Made by a program: the position numbers and the translations under genes. The notes beneath the pieces were generated by a model that worked only from the letters and a program-made list of their open reading frames with translations, made no database searches and was not told the DNA's origin. A DNA stretch of 43,998 nucleotides from Halogranum amylolyticum (GTDB lineage Archaea > Halobacteriota > Halobacteria > Halobacteriales > Haloferacaceae). The stretch lies in NCBI RefSeq assembly GCF_900110465.1, contig NZ_FODV01000026.1, positions 1-43,998 on the forward strand, given 5' to 3'. This document shows, in pieces, positions 1 to 8,432 of this stretch; positions within the stretch are counted from its first letter, which is position 1, and each line of letters opens with the position of its first letter.

Positions 1-44
1 AGCAGCTGGCAATTGACCTCGAACAAGCGGAGGTGACTGCGTAA
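1..44 (+). CDS. C-terminal tail of an upstream gene, probably ParA-like ATPase (partial)
   Basis: Read from base 3, an open frame runs in from the window edge and gives QLAIDLEQAEVTA before a TAA at 42-44. The stop overlaps the next start (TAATG), which is a typical translational coupling. The downstream gene resembles the small protein that follows parA in haloarchaeal plasmids, so a ParA/Soj-type partition ATPase is the likely owner. Thirteen residues cannot identify a family, so the name rests on context only. Confidence 0.4.
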   Translation, partial: QLAIDLEQAEVTA

Positions 45-430
45 TGGCGAATGAGACCGGCGACTCGGTAAAAGACCGATTCGCACAACGGTTCGATGAC
101 GAGAACGATGAGAAGTCAGAGAACGAACAGAACGAAAATCAAGAGAAGAAAGAAAAGAAGGAACGGATGGTAAAGAGTTCAAAGAACGAGAAGGCAGTAA
201 ACATCAAATCGGAGTGGACCAACCACTCGATCTATCTCAACGGCGACCTGGCGTCATCGCTCAGCCACAACTACAAACGACTCGACCTCGACCTCGACCA
301 AGACTACGGCCTCTCAATCAAGAAGACACGGCACTACTACCCGTTAATCGTTAAACTCGGATTAGAGCGATTAGAAGAATTAGAGAGTAAAGAAATCAAA
401 GAGAGAATAGAAGAATTAGAAGTCAAATAG
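44..430 (+). CDS. Small charged protein of a parA-type partition locus
   Basis: A 128-aa protein. Residues 1-50 are very polar (Asp, Glu, Lys, Asn) and probably disordered. Residues 55-128 form a folded part with the segment KKTRHYYPLIVKLGLERLEELE. That C-terminal half resembles, from memory, small proteins encoded directly after parA in haloarchaeal plasmids, where they may act as the DNA-binding or adaptor partner of the ATPase. The ATG overlaps the stop of the upstream gene by one base, so the two are co-translated. Base composition is AT-rich near the 3' end compared with the genes to the right. The partition role is inferred from similarity and coupling; no known DNA-binding motif is seen. 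Confidence 0.6.
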   Translation: MANETGDSVKDRFAQRFDDENDEKSENEQNENQEKKEKKERMVKSSKNEKAVNIKSEWTNHSIYLNGDLASSLSHNYKRLDLDLDQDYGLSIKKTRHYYPLIVKLGLERLEELESKEIKERIEELEVK

Positions 431-657
431 AAATTGGCACGGATAGAAAGACGAGATAGCTTGGACCGTATTACCCGAATAGCTCAGAGACCCTAAAAAT
501 TCACTCACAGAAGACTCACATCTTGCCTCACGATCCGCCGATGACAGTCTTGATAGCGATTCTAGTCGCCTCTGTTTTGCTCCTCCTCCAGAACGTGATC
601 CCCTCTCGTTTCCCAACGCTAATTTGTGAATAACTCGCGCGCACGCGTATTCATGTC
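431..657. other. Intergenic spacer without a recognisable gene
   Basis: The spacer lies between the partition-type gene and the convergent FAD/Fe-S gene. Short frames on both strands have no coding character. No origin repeats, tRNA or clear terminator were seen. Confidence 0.5.
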
Positions 658-3507
658 TCAGCGCTCAAGACAGTCGGCTAATAGAACCAATGGATGGGTC
701 GATTGGGCATATCGCTCAGCAACTTGTTGGCTACAGGAAGCACCAGTTGTAACCACATGGTCTGCATCAATGGCATCAAGCTTTGTCGCAAGCTCATCAC
801 CGAGAGACACAGAGAGGTCGTAGTGTTCGGCTTCATAGCCAAATGCACCGGCCATTCCACAACAAGTTGATTCGACAGGTTCAACCTCGAACGCTGCAGT
901 ACGTAACAATTCAAGGGGAGCCTGGTCTCTTCCGCGGGCCTTCGAGTGACAGTGCCCGTGAACTGCGACACGCTCTCCAGTCGGTGTGAAATCCACTTGT
1001 GTAAGGGCGCCCTCTTGGTGGAGAAATTCAACGACGGTTCGGGCAACTGTTGGAATTCCTCGGGGGTCGTCGACTAAGTCACTATATTCTTCCAGAGCAC
1101 TCACGCAGGATGGTTCGACACTCAAGATTGGAACATCCTCTGCCACACGGTCCCCGAGCCGTTCCACGTTCGTTTCTGCGTCTGCACGTGCTTTCTCGAC
1201 CATCCCCTGCGAGAGTGCTGGTCGGCCACAACAGGCTGTTTCTAACAGTTCCACAGTATACCCACAGTAATCAAGGATCTCAACCGCTGCTTGACCAACT
1301 TCAGGATGATTGTAGTTCGTGTAGCAGTCAGCGAAGAGAATTACTTCCCCATTCTCGTTCGACTGATTGGATGGCGTATATGATTGGAACCAAGCTTCCA
1401 GCGACTCGCTCGCAAACTCTGGTAATTCACGTCGCTGGTCGATCCCCAATGCTTTCTCCATTAGCCACCGTGCCGGCCTGGAATCTGCTAGCCAATTCGA
1501 AACCGGTGTAAATAGACTCCCAAGTCGATTGAGCGTCCGAACGTTTCCGAACAACTGTGACCGCAGCGGTACTCCGGATTTTTGATGCTTTTGATGTTTT
1601 ACCTCCGTCTTCAACTTCGAGATATCTGTCCCAGTTGGACACTCTCTCTCGCACGCCTTACACGACAGACAGAGCTCAAGCACTTCCTCTTGGAACCAAT
1701 CGCTTGTAATGGCGTCCTCACCGAGCGTACCGTTTAATGCTTCACGCAGCATGTTTGCTCGACCGCGTGTAGTTGTGCTTTCGGCTTCGACAGCACGATA
1801 GGATGGACACATCACACCCGCATCTGTTGTCCGGCACTTTGAGCATCCGTTACACTGTTCAACAAGCGAACTAAACCCGTTCTCCTCGTCGAACGATAGT
1901 GCAGTGTCTATCGGCTCGGGACTATAGTTATCGTATCGTAATTCGTCGTCAACCTCCGCAAGGGAGCCGTCTTGAGTCGGGACGACTTTCGCGGGATTGA
2001 ATACGTCGTCCGGGTCGAAGGCTCTCTTCAGTTGAATGAATGCAGCGTAGAGGTCTTCCCCGTACATCGACTCAAGATACGTCGACCGTAATCTGCCATC
2101 CCCATGCTCACCGCTCACACAGCCACCAACGTCCAACACGAGGTCGTGAACCTGTTCAGAAACAGATCGGAGTTTGTTTCGGTCTTGTTGAGTCTTCAGG
2201 TTGAGAAAAGGCTTGATGTGAAGGACACCTTGACCAGCGTGACCGAACACTGATGCTCGAAGATCATGGGCGGCGAGGATTTCACCTACGCGGTCAAGAT
2301 ATTCAGCAAGCTGTTCGGGAGGAACGGCTGCATCCTCGATGAACGAAAGTGCTTGTTCGTCGCCGGGTTGGCGGTTCAATAGTGGGTTGGAGGCTTTCCG
2401 AATTTTCCAGATGTCGTTTTGTGCAGCGTCGTTGATAGCACGTTCGACACTCACAGTGCTTTCTGTAGTCGCCGCTGAGACGAGTTCTTCGAGACGAGTT
2501 TCTTGCAGTTCGGCCGTGGTTTCAGCCTCGATAAGGAGAGCAGCTCCTGTGTTTTGAGGAACGAGATCAATGCCCCACGCTTCGCGGGCGTACCCCAGAA
2601 CGGCATCATCAATAAGTTCAACCACACTCGGATCCGCCTCAAGTACTCCCGGGACAGCGTCGGCTGCCGTAATGATATCTTCGTAAAAGACGAGCGCTGC
2701 AATGCGAGTTTCAGGTCGTTCAGCAACCTCTAGTGTAACTTCGGTAATCGCGGCTAGTGTACCCTCGCTACCGGTGATGAGCTTTGAGAGGTCAACCCAC
2801 GATCCATCCTGGCCAATGGCCGTATCGAGATCATACCCGCTCGAGTTACGATCAACATCGGGATACCGTGCGTCAATCTCATCCACGTACTCAATTCCAA
2901 TATCGCGGACGGTTCGGTAGATTTCACCGACTCGGTCGTCGCGATCACACTTACTCGCCACATCATCACTTGATAGCCGTTCGAATCGTTCAACGGTACC
3001 GTCAGCGAGAACGCACTCTACGCTTTGGACGTTATCACGGGTTGTTCCATGTCTGACAGAGTGAGCACCGGCTGCATCGTTTGCAACCATCCCACCGATT
3101 GTACAGGTGCCCGATGTGCTTGGGTCAGGTGGAAAGTATAACCCATACTCTTTCAGATGGGCGTTAAGATTATCGAGGACGACACCGGGTTGAACAGTGA
3201 CGGTCCGGCCGTCTGGATTCACATCAACAATATTGTCAAAGTAGCGCTCGAAATCTACCACGATACCCGCACCGATTGCATTGCCAGTGAGACTACTGCC
3301 AGCGCCACGGGGCGTGATACTTGTCTCCATTTTCCGTGCGTACTCAACTATTTGGCACACATCTGTCGTAGAACGTGGGGCAATCACTCCAGCAGGAGTC
3401 TCACGGTAAATACTAGCATCGGTCGCATACAGAAGCCGTGTCTGTTCGCTGAAGTCCACGTCACCATCAATTGTGCGTAGCAGCGGCGATGAGGAGTCCA
3501 AGCTCAT
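658..3507 (-). CDS. FAD-linked oxidase fused to a CCG-type Fe-S domain (D-2-hydroxyacid dehydrogenase-like)
   Basis: A 949-aa fusion. Residues about 35-230 form a PCMH-type FAD-binding domain (RGAGSSLTGNA, GMVANDAAGAHSVRHG), and about 265-530 the FAD-oxidase C-terminal domain (GHAGQGVLHIKP, SGEHGDGRLR). About 550-640 carries two 4Fe-4S clusters (CNGCSKC...MCP and CLSCKACERECP). Two CCG domains of the GlpC/HdrB type follow (ACCGRP and TCCGMAG). The family (YdiJ, D-lactate and D-2-hydroxyglutarate dehydrogenases) oxidises D-2-hydroxyacids and passes electrons to quinone or another carrier. It is the last gene of the 5610-to-658 operon and overlaps the preceding gene by 4 nt (ATGA). The fold and cofactors are clear; the substrate is not. 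A Rieske protein in the same operon is a possible redox partner. Confidence 0.85.
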   Translation of the reverse strand: MSLDSSSPLLRTIDGDVDFSEQTRLLYATDASIYRETPAGVIAPRSTTDVCQIVEYARKMETSITPRGAGSSLTGNAIGAGIVVDFERYFDNIVDVNPDGRTVTVQPGVVLDNLNAHLKEYGLYFPPDPSTSGTCTIGGMVANDAAGAHSVRHGTTRDNVQSVECVLADGTVERFERLSSDDVASKCDRDDRVGEIYRTVRDIGIEYVDEIDARYPDVDRNSSGYDLDTAIGQDGSWVDLSKLITGSEGTLAAITEVTLEVAERPETRIAALVFYEDIITAADAVPGVLEADPSVVELIDDAVLGYAREAWGIDLVPQNTGAALLIEAETTAELQETRLEELVSAATTESTVSVERAINDAAQNDIWKIRKASNPLLNRQPGDEQALSFIEDAAVPPEQLAEYLDRVGEILAAHDLRASVFGHAGQGVLHIKPFLNLKTQQDRNKLRSVSEQVHDLVLDVGGCVSGEHGDGRLRSTYLESMYGEDLYAAFIQLKRAFDPDDVFNPAKVVPTQDGSLAEVDDELRYDNYSPEPIDTALSFDEENGFSSLVEQCNGCSKCRTTDAGVMCPSYRAVEAESTTTRGRANMLREALNGTLGEDAITSDWFQEEVLELCLSCKACERECPTGTDISKLKTEVKHQKHQKSGVPLRSQLFGNVRTLNRLGSLFTPVSNWLADSRPARWLMEKALGIDQRRELPEFASESLEAWFQSYTPSNQSNENGEVILFADCYTNYNHPEVGQAAVEILDYCGYTVELLETACCGRPALSQGMVEKARADAETNVERLGDRVAEDVPILSVEPSCVSALEEYSDLVDDPRGIPTVARTVVEFLHQEGALTQVDFTPTGERVAVHGHCHSKARGRDQAPLELLRTAAFEVEPVESTCCGMAGAFGYEAEHYDLSVSLGDELATKLDAIDADHVVTTGASCSQQVAERYAQSTHPLVLLADCLER

Positions 3508-3989
3508 TCGCGATTCACATCCGAACGAATCGTATGCAATGAGTCCGGATGAGGGATTGAACCCTCTTTTCTTTCATTCACATGATTGTAGACTTCTCGT
3601 TGGAATTCGCCGCTCGTTATTTCATAGCGGGTGTATGCGTCAGATGTACGCTCCCGACTGACAGTTGATATGACTTCATCATCCACGTAGATTTCCCAAG
3701 AGTCACCATACTTGACACCAACACCCATAAATCGAATGTCGATATCGTACGAGGACTCCAGCTGTGTAACCACTGGCGGGACAATTACGTCATCAGTGAA
3801 TCGAGGAGGTTTGTACGGCTTGAGATCGTGTTCTCTGAATTCCTTGATTGCATCTGTCCACCAATTTGGAAGTTGTTCAGTGTTGACGTCCTCGTAGGGG
3901 TCATCACAGTCTAACCAGTTCGTCGGGTCGGTGCCATCAATTACTATATTAATGTCTTTTTGTTGAGCCATTGTATCGAGTGTTTTCAC
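3504..3989 (-). CDS. Hypothetical protein of the amidohydrolase-Rieske operon
   Basis: A 161-aa soluble, acidic protein that I do not recognise. It has a Trp- and Tyr-rich N-terminal half (PTNWLDCDDPYED, LPNWWTDAIKEF) and a segment near residues 75-115 that looks like beta strands (IDIRFMGVGVKYGDSWEIYVDDE). No membrane segment, signal peptide or metal motif is visible. The stop overlaps the start of the FAD/Fe-S gene by 4 nt, so the two are co-translated, which suggests a subunit or accessory protein of that enzyme. A second Met at residue 7 (position 3971) is an equally good start. A function in the same pathway is inferred from position only. Confidence 0.7.
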   Translation of the reverse strand: MKTLDTMAQQKDINIVIDGTDPTNWLDCDDPYEDVNTEQLPNWWTDAIKEFREHDLKPYKPPRFTDDVIVPPVVTQLESSYDIDIRFMGVGVKYGDSWEIYVDDEVISTVSRERTSDAYTRYEITSGEFQREVYNHVNERKEGSIPHPDSLHTIRSDVNRE

Positions 3990-4105
3990 TGTGTGTGGTA
4001 ATTGTACAGAGTCATGCTGCCGCCAAGGGATGACGATACAAGATGAGTCGTGTCACAACACTAGGGGCTCGTCTCCGAAAGTCCCCTCTGGTAGGCTATC
4101 CGTCG

Positions 4106-4495
4106 TTATAGCTCTACGTACAGTTGGCCGTCGACGACTTGGACGTCATATGTCGGGAGTCGATACGTATCACTCGCAGTGTGTTTCCCATCGGTGATAT
4201 CAAACTCCCATCCATGCCAGGGGCAAGCCACAATTTCGTCTTGACAAGACCAAATCAACTCGTCGTCGTCATCGACGTCAAGCGTCCCACTCAACAACCC
4301 CTCACAGGCTGGTCCTCCTTGATGGGTACAGTAGTTGGAGAGTGCGTGAAACTCCCCATTCGAGTGGAAGACAGCAATTTCTCTTCCTTCGATGTCCACG
4401 ATTACCCGGTCACCTTCTTCGAAGTCATCGACAGCGATGACGTGGTGTAGGTTGTCTGTTTCAGAAGTCGTCTTGAGAGTATCTTTGGTTCCCAT
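4106..4495 (-). CDS. Rieske [2Fe-2S] ferredoxin-like protein
   Basis: A 129-aa single-domain Rieske protein. The cluster ligands are visible as C56-x-H58 (YCTHQGGPACEG) and C91-x2-H94 (CPWHGWEFDITDG), the pattern of Rieske ferredoxins of dioxygenase and nitrite-reductase type. It is soluble, with no transmembrane anchor, so it is probably a cytoplasmic electron carrier. It starts 2 nt after the amidohydrolase gene ends and belongs to the same operon. No oxygenase catalytic subunit is encoded in the window, so its partner is unknown; the FAD/Fe-S oxidoreductase two genes downstream is the obvious candidate. Confidence 0.9.
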   Translation of the reverse strand: MGTKDTLKTTSETDNLHHVIAVDDFEEGDRVIVDIEGREIAVFHSNGEFHALSNYCTHQGGPACEGLLSGTLDVDDDDELIWSCQDEIVACPWHGWEFDITDGKHTASDTYRLPTYDVQVVDGQLYVEL

Positions 4496-4497
4496 GG

Positions 4498-5610
4498 TTA
4501 GTCGAAATCGTACACCCGATCTGCGGTCTTGCCGTAGATATTCTGAATTTCTTCGCTGGAGAATTCCGAGCGGAGAATCTTCAGCAGTTCATCCGTCATA
4601 TCGAAGTCGAAGTGCGGATAGTCGGACGAGAACATCAGATTGTCCTCTCCCTCGAAGAGACGGATGATCTGATTGAGGTATTGTGGGTCGTCCAGTCCTT
4701 CGACGGGTTGACTGGTAAGATAGAACTGATCTTTCAGGTATTCACTTGGTAACTTATCCAGCATGGGTGCATCCCACTTTGCCCCCATGTAGTCGTGGTC
4801 GAACCGACGCATAAAGTATGGATACCATCCAAGACCGGACTCCTGAACGATGAAATCGAGATTAGGGAACCGTTCAGGGACGCCCTGAGTCAACATATCC
4901 GCTATATTCGTCTGATGCATCATGTTGTGTGACGTTGCATGAACGGGTAGCGCCCGATTCAGCGATTTCCACGTCGAGGGGAACCGGGTCATCATCGTCC
5001 CAGCAGCGTTGTGCATCTTTATCGGAAGTCCCGCTCGTTCACAGGCTTCGTAAAGCGGGTAGTACTTCTCGTTACCAAGAGTAGGATCAACAGACCCGCT
5101 TGGAATCATCACTGCAGCGATCCCATCCTCGTTAGCCCGTCTATCAACCTCTTCTGCCGCCTTGATTGGCTTCTGAGGAGCCACGAGTGCGGCACCGTAG
5201 AGTCCCTCATCGGGATCGACTATTTCGTCGAGCAACCAGTTGTTGTACGCGGTCGCAAGTGCTGCAGCCAAGTCGTCGTGGTGAACGGCACCCAAGTAGA
5301 GGTTCTGAGTCGGCGTGATAACAGCTTTATCCCACTCAATGAGGTTTTTGCCTTTTTTAATATCCTCAGGTGTTCTGACTGTCTCAGAATCGGCTTTCCC
5401 CATCGTCACCGAGTACACCATCCCATGAGTTGGGTAGACACGGCCGAGATATCCGTAGTCATCTCCTCCTTGACTATTCAACATCTCGTCGAACGGACTT
5501 TCCAAGTATGGGAGTATGTCTTCTTGACGCTCCGTCAGATGAAAGTCGGTATCGACGATAACCTCAATGTCGTCCAGTGACCGCACTGTTTGTCCTGCTG
5601 TCGAACTCAT
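4498..5610 (-). CDS. Amidohydrolase-superfamily enzyme (amidohydrolase-2/ACMSD-like)
   Basis: A 370-aa metal-dependent hydrolase or decarboxylase of the ACMSD branch, whose members decarboxylate or hydrolyse aromatic and muconate-type acids. Visible motifs are an N-terminal metal site VDTDFHLTER (one His, preceded by Asp rather than the usual H-x-H), the barrel His in PIKMHNAAGTM, MHQTN, and the C-terminal catalytic Asp in MFSSDYPHFDFD. The frame stays open upstream to 5646, but a TATA-like box on the - strand (5634-5645) is centred 27-30 nt before the double ATG at 5613/5610, so a leaderless start there is preferred. First gene of the four-gene operon, divergent from an IclR regulator. The substrate is unknown; a carboxylated ring or ring-cleavage product is plausible. 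Confidence 0.8.
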   Translation of the reverse strand: MSSTAGQTVRSLDDIEVIVDTDFHLTERQEDILPYLESPFDEMLNSQGGDDYGYLGRVYPTHGMVYSVTMGKADSETVRTPEDIKKGKNLIEWDKAVITPTQNLYLGAVHHDDLAAALATAYNNWLLDEIVDPDEGLYGAALVAPQKPIKAAEEVDRRANEDGIAAVMIPSGSVDPTLGNEKYYPLYEACERAGLPIKMHNAAGTMMTRFPSTWKSLNRALPVHATSHNMMHQTNIADMLTQGVPERFPNLDFIVQESGLGWYPYFMRRFDHDYMGAKWDAPMLDKLPSEYLKDQFYLTSQPVEGLDDPQYLNQIIRLFEGEDNLMFSSDYPHFDFDMTDELLKILRSEFSSEEIQNIYGKTADRVYDFD

Positions 5611-5633
5611 CATCTTTTGCAATGCAGATTGGA

Positions 5634-5645
5634 CACATATAACCA
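5634..5645 (-). promoter_or_regulatory. TATA-like promoter of the amidohydrolase operon
   Basis: The - strand reads TTGGTTATATGT, with TTATAT centred near 5639. That is 27-30 nt before the start codons at 5613/5610 and fits a leaderless haloarchaeal transcript. The box lies inside the longest open frame, which argues against the upstream start. Confidence 0.55.
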
Positions 5646-5646
5646 A

Positions 5647-5836
5647 ACGCCATTAGCGACCATGAAACGTCGATTTAGGTATTTTCAGTGTCTCTAATGG
5701 GGTCCGCGGAGTTCGCCCGGCAGTGTTAGCGAATGACGTTGCTCAATTTACTGTCTCCGTCACCAGAGCGAAGATATCTGACAGCCTGTGGGTGCTCGGT
5801 CTGTGTTCACTAACAAGAAACGAAAATGAGAATTGT
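5647..5836. other. Divergent promoter spacer
   Basis: Non-coding region between the amidohydrolase operon and the IclR gene. Apart from the promoter elements listed separately, no gene or strong repeat is seen. Confidence 0.4.
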
Positions 5837-5860
5837 TTCCTAATAGGGAACTACTTTACA
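5837..5860 (+). promoter_or_regulatory. Promoter and candidate operator of the first IclR gene
   Basis: An imperfect palindrome TTCCTAATAGGGAA (5837-5850) ends 3 nt before a TATA-like CTTTACA (5854-5860), whose centre is 27 nt before the ATG at 5884. The placement suits autoregulation, or joint control of the divergent amidohydrolase operon. The palindrome has one inserted base in one arm. Confidence 0.4.
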
Positions 5861-5883
5861 GTCCGAGTGAGATTAGTAGATCG

Positions 5884-6675
5884 ATGAAAGACTGGAAGCC
5901 AGGAGGTACAGACCCAGAATCGAGAGGATCGACGATACAGAGCATCGACACGTCGTTCGCTATCGTTACAGCGTTGCGAGAGAGAAATGGAGCGGGCGTA
6001 ACTGAGTTAGCCGATGTAACCGATCTCTCAAAGAGTTCAGTACACAAACATCTTCGCTCACTTATGAAATACGATTTCGTGGTGAAAGAGGGTGATGAGT
6101 ATCGGCTTGGCCTCCGCTATCTCGACCTCGGTGCACACGTCCGTGCGCAGATCCCTGGGTCGAGTGAAATAAAGCACAAGCTCCGAGATCTCGCCAACGA
6201 AACCGGGGAAAGTGCCCAATTTGCAGTCGAGGAACGTGGGCGGACAGTTGTACTTTATCGTGAAGTCAGCCATGGTGGAGTCTACTCACGCGGGCGGGTT
6301 GGTCGTCGATTCCATATGCACCAGACTGCGGCGGGAAAGGCTATTCTCTCCCAATACTCCGACCACTGGATCCATGAAATCGTCGACCGACACGGGCTCC
6401 CAGAGGCAACACCACATACAATTACCGACGAGTCGGTCTTATTCGATGAGCTCACCGAGATTAGAGAACGCAGCGTCGCATTCAACAGTGAAGAAAGCAC
6501 AGAGGGCCTTCGTTCTGTGGCGGTTCCGGTCACGGGGGCGGAAGGCGACGTACTTGGTGCGTTCGCCGTTGCCGGACCGACACATCGAATCACCGGCGAT
6601 CGATTCGAGACAGAGATTCCAGATCTTGTCCGAAGTATCGTCAATGAACTCGAATTGAATTTGGCGTACTCCTGA
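5884..6675 (+). CDS. IclR-family transcriptional regulator
   Basis: A 263-aa regulator. A winged helix-turn-helix sits near residues 39-60 (VTELADVTDLSKSSVHKHLRSL), followed by an IclR effector domain from about 85 to 260 with the family signature TAAGKAILSQ. IclR proteins bind small organic acids and repress or activate nearby catabolic genes. The open frame can extend to a TTG at 5833, but the TATA-like box at 5854-5860 and normal IclR length favour the ATG at 5884. It is divergent from the amidohydrolase-Rieske-FAD/Fe-S operon, which is its most likely target. Confidence 0.9.
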   Translation: MKDWKPGGTDPESRGSTIQSIDTSFAIVTALRERNGAGVTELADVTDLSKSSVHKHLRSLMKYDFVVKEGDEYRLGLRYLDLGAHVRAQIPGSSEIKHKLRDLANETGESAQFAVEERGRTVVLYREVSHGGVYSRGRVGRRFHMHQTAAGKAILSQYSDHWIHEIVDRHGLPEATPHTITDESVLFDELTEIRERSVAFNSEESTEGLRSVAVPVTGAEGDVLGAFAVAGPTHRITGDRFETEIPDLVRSIVNELELNLAYS

Positions 6676-6781
6676 ACCAACTCAGAATCAAACCCCCAGC
6701 GACTCCCATACACCAATAGAGTTCGATGTCAAAACTCTAGCAGTGCCCGTATGGTCCCCATGAGACGACTGCTGTGAACCT

Positions 6782-6804
6782 GCCCCGAGGTCAAGCCTCG
6801 GGGC
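6782..6804. repeat. Perfect 9-bp hairpin at the TnpB 3' end
   Basis: GCCCCGAGG and CCTCGGGGC are separated by TCAAG. The hairpin overlaps the last codons and stop of the TnpB frame, where IS605-type elements carry their right-end structure and the 3' part of the guide RNA. It may be the surviving right end of the element or may still act as a terminator. Confidence 0.6.
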
Positions 6805-7030
6805 TTCTTGCTTCCACGACGCGCTTTGCATTCACCTGCAATGGAGCCAACACAGGGAGCGCAGTCTGCACAGGCATTGATTCGGAGCGTCCCGCCCCTA
6901 CCTTCTGACGACCGCGAGAAAGAATGTTCTTCGCTGCGTTCAAATCTCTATCTTCCACGTGACCACATGCCGGCATTCACCCTCGGGGTCAAGTAGTACG
7001 AGAAGGAGTGGACGTCCCTGCCGATGACGA
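6791..7030 (-). pseudogene. tnpB: C-terminal remnant of an IS200/IS605-type TnpB
   Basis: The frame gives CGHVEDRDLNAAKNILSRG and then VGAGRSESMPVQTALPV, the last zinc-ribbon half and RuvC-III region of haloarchaeal TnpB proteins. Only about 60 codons survive. Upstream, the expected zinc-ribbon sequence is scattered over two frames (a DPEGECRHV piece is out of frame) and then ends. TnpB is the RNA-guided nuclease of IS605/IS1341 elements; this copy is dead. It sits between the IclR gene and the aminotransferase gene. The left limit of the remnant is set by the right-end hairpin; the upstream limit near 7030 is approximate. Confidence 0.75.
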
Positions 7031-7067
7031 AAAATCGAATGACTGCTCGGGCGATGTAACCTTACTT

Positions 7068-8378
7068 TTAGGAAACGCTTTCGAGCGCCGTCTGAAGCGC
7101 TTCGACTGCGTCTCCAAGCTGAGTGCGTGAAATCGTCAACGGGGGCTGGAAGCGCATGACGTTCTTGTAATATCCACCAACACCCATCACGACATTCGAT
7201 TCTTCACGGAGGTGTTTGCTAACAGCAGATGCAAGCTCACTGTCCGGTCGAGGAGCGATGTTCTGCGGACCAGTCGTTCCCGGTTCTACAAGTTCGATAC
7301 CCTGCATCAATCCAAGGCCACGCGTCTCACCGACGACGTCGTAGTCTTTCTCAAGTGTCTCAAGTTTCGATGCAAGCCACTCACCGTTCTGACGTGCATT
7401 CTCGACGATCCCACCCTGCAATTCATCAATGGTAGCCAGTGCAGCTGCGCACGCGACGGGGTTTCCGCCGAACGTCGAAAGATGATCACCAGCCTCGAAT
7501 GCGTCTGCGATTTCCTTTGATGCGGTGAACGCCCCAAGTGGGAGTCCATTCGCGATGCCTTTCGCTTGCGTCAGAATGTCGGGTTCGACGTCGAAGTGGC
7601 TGCTTGCGAATAGTTTCCCGGTACGACCATAGCCGGTCTGGACTTCGTCTGCAATAAGAAGTGCTCCGTGGTTGTGAGCAATCTCTTGAACACGCTTGAG
7701 CCATGCTTCTGAGGGAGCAATAATACCGGCTTCGCCCATAACAGGTTCGACGATAACTGCCGCGAGGTCGCCGCTTGTATGTGAACCGATGACCCGTTCG
7801 AGTTCGTCGGCACAGCTGGCGCCGCACCGGGTACCGTTACAGCGGGGACAGCGATATGCGTACGGCGGCGCAGTATGAGCAACATCGTTAATTGTTGGGG
7901 CCATTCCCTGTTTGTACGCCTTGTTCCCTGTCAAAGCCAGGCTCCCGAGCGTACGCCCATGGAATCCCATTTCGAGGGCGATGACTTCCTTAGATCCGGT
8001 GTATTTTCGTGCGAGTTTGATTGCCCCTTCGACTGCTTCTGTTCCTGAGTTACAGAAGAAGCTCTTCTCGAGGTTCGCTGGTGTGATATCAGCAATCGTT
8101 TCGGCGAGATCGGCCACCGGCTCACTCGGATGCACATACGAACAACCGTGGACAAACTCCTCAAGTTGGGCGGTTGCAGCCTCAACGACAGCTTCGTTCC
8201 CATGTCCGACGTTCGTCACCGAAATTCCCGAAAACACATCGAGATATTCGTTGCCCTCGAAATCTTCGAGCGTACAGCCTGATGCTCGTTTCACTGGAAC
8301 GTTCAGTGATTTCCAGATTGGCATGACGTGGTCGTCGTAGGCAGCCTCGACAGACCGGTTTGTCTTCTGTTCCTGCAT
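7068..8378 (-). CDS. Class III aminotransferase (4-aminobutyrate/omega-amino acid type)
   Basis: A 436-aa PLP enzyme close to the usual length. It shows the class III hallmarks VIVEPVMGEAGI, LLIADEVQTGYGRTG and the PLP-lysine region TQAKGIANGLPLGAF (Lys near residue 285). A Cys-rich insert CPRCNGTRCGASC around residues 170-182 is seen in some GABA/beta-amino-acid aminotransferases. It transfers the terminal amino group of an omega-amino acid to 2-oxoglutarate or pyruvate. The promoter lies at 8403-8432 and gives a leaderless start at 8378. It shares a motif with the APC permease and Lrp genes, so permease, aminotransferase and regulator probably form one amino-acid utilisation unit. The exact amino donor is not decided. 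Confidence 0.85.
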   Translation of the reverse strand: MQEQKTNRSVEAAYDDHVMPIWKSLNVPVKRASGCTLEDFEGNEYLDVFSGISVTNVGHGNEAVVEAATAQLEEFVHGCSYVHPSEPVADLAETIADITPANLEKSFFCNSGTEAVEGAIKLARKYTGSKEVIALEMGFHGRTLGSLALTGNKAYKQGMAPTINDVAHTAPPYAYRCPRCNGTRCGASCADELERVIGSHTSGDLAAVIVEPVMGEAGIIAPSEAWLKRVQEIAHNHGALLIADEVQTGYGRTGKLFASSHFDVEPDILTQAKGIANGLPLGAFTASKEIADAFEAGDHLSTFGGNPVACAAALATIDELQGGIVENARQNGEWLASKLETLEKDYDVVGETRGLGLMQGIELVEPGTTGPQNIAPRPDSELASAVSKHLREESNVVMGVGGYYKNVMRFQPPLTISRTQLGDAVEALQTALESVS

Positions 8379-8402
8379 CGAGCACTAGTCAGGATTGAAT
8401 CC

Positions 8403-8432
8403 TAATAAAATATTCTAAACCGGACACAGTCC
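8403..8432 (-). promoter_or_regulatory. Aminotransferase promoter with GGACACAG motif
   Basis: On the - strand TTTTATTA (8403-8410) is centred 27-28 nt before the ATG at 8378. Ten nt upstream lies GGACACAGTCC (8422-8432), a symmetric GGAC-N3-GTCC whose eight-base core GGACACAG also occurs at the APC and Lrp promoters. Confidence 0.55.
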
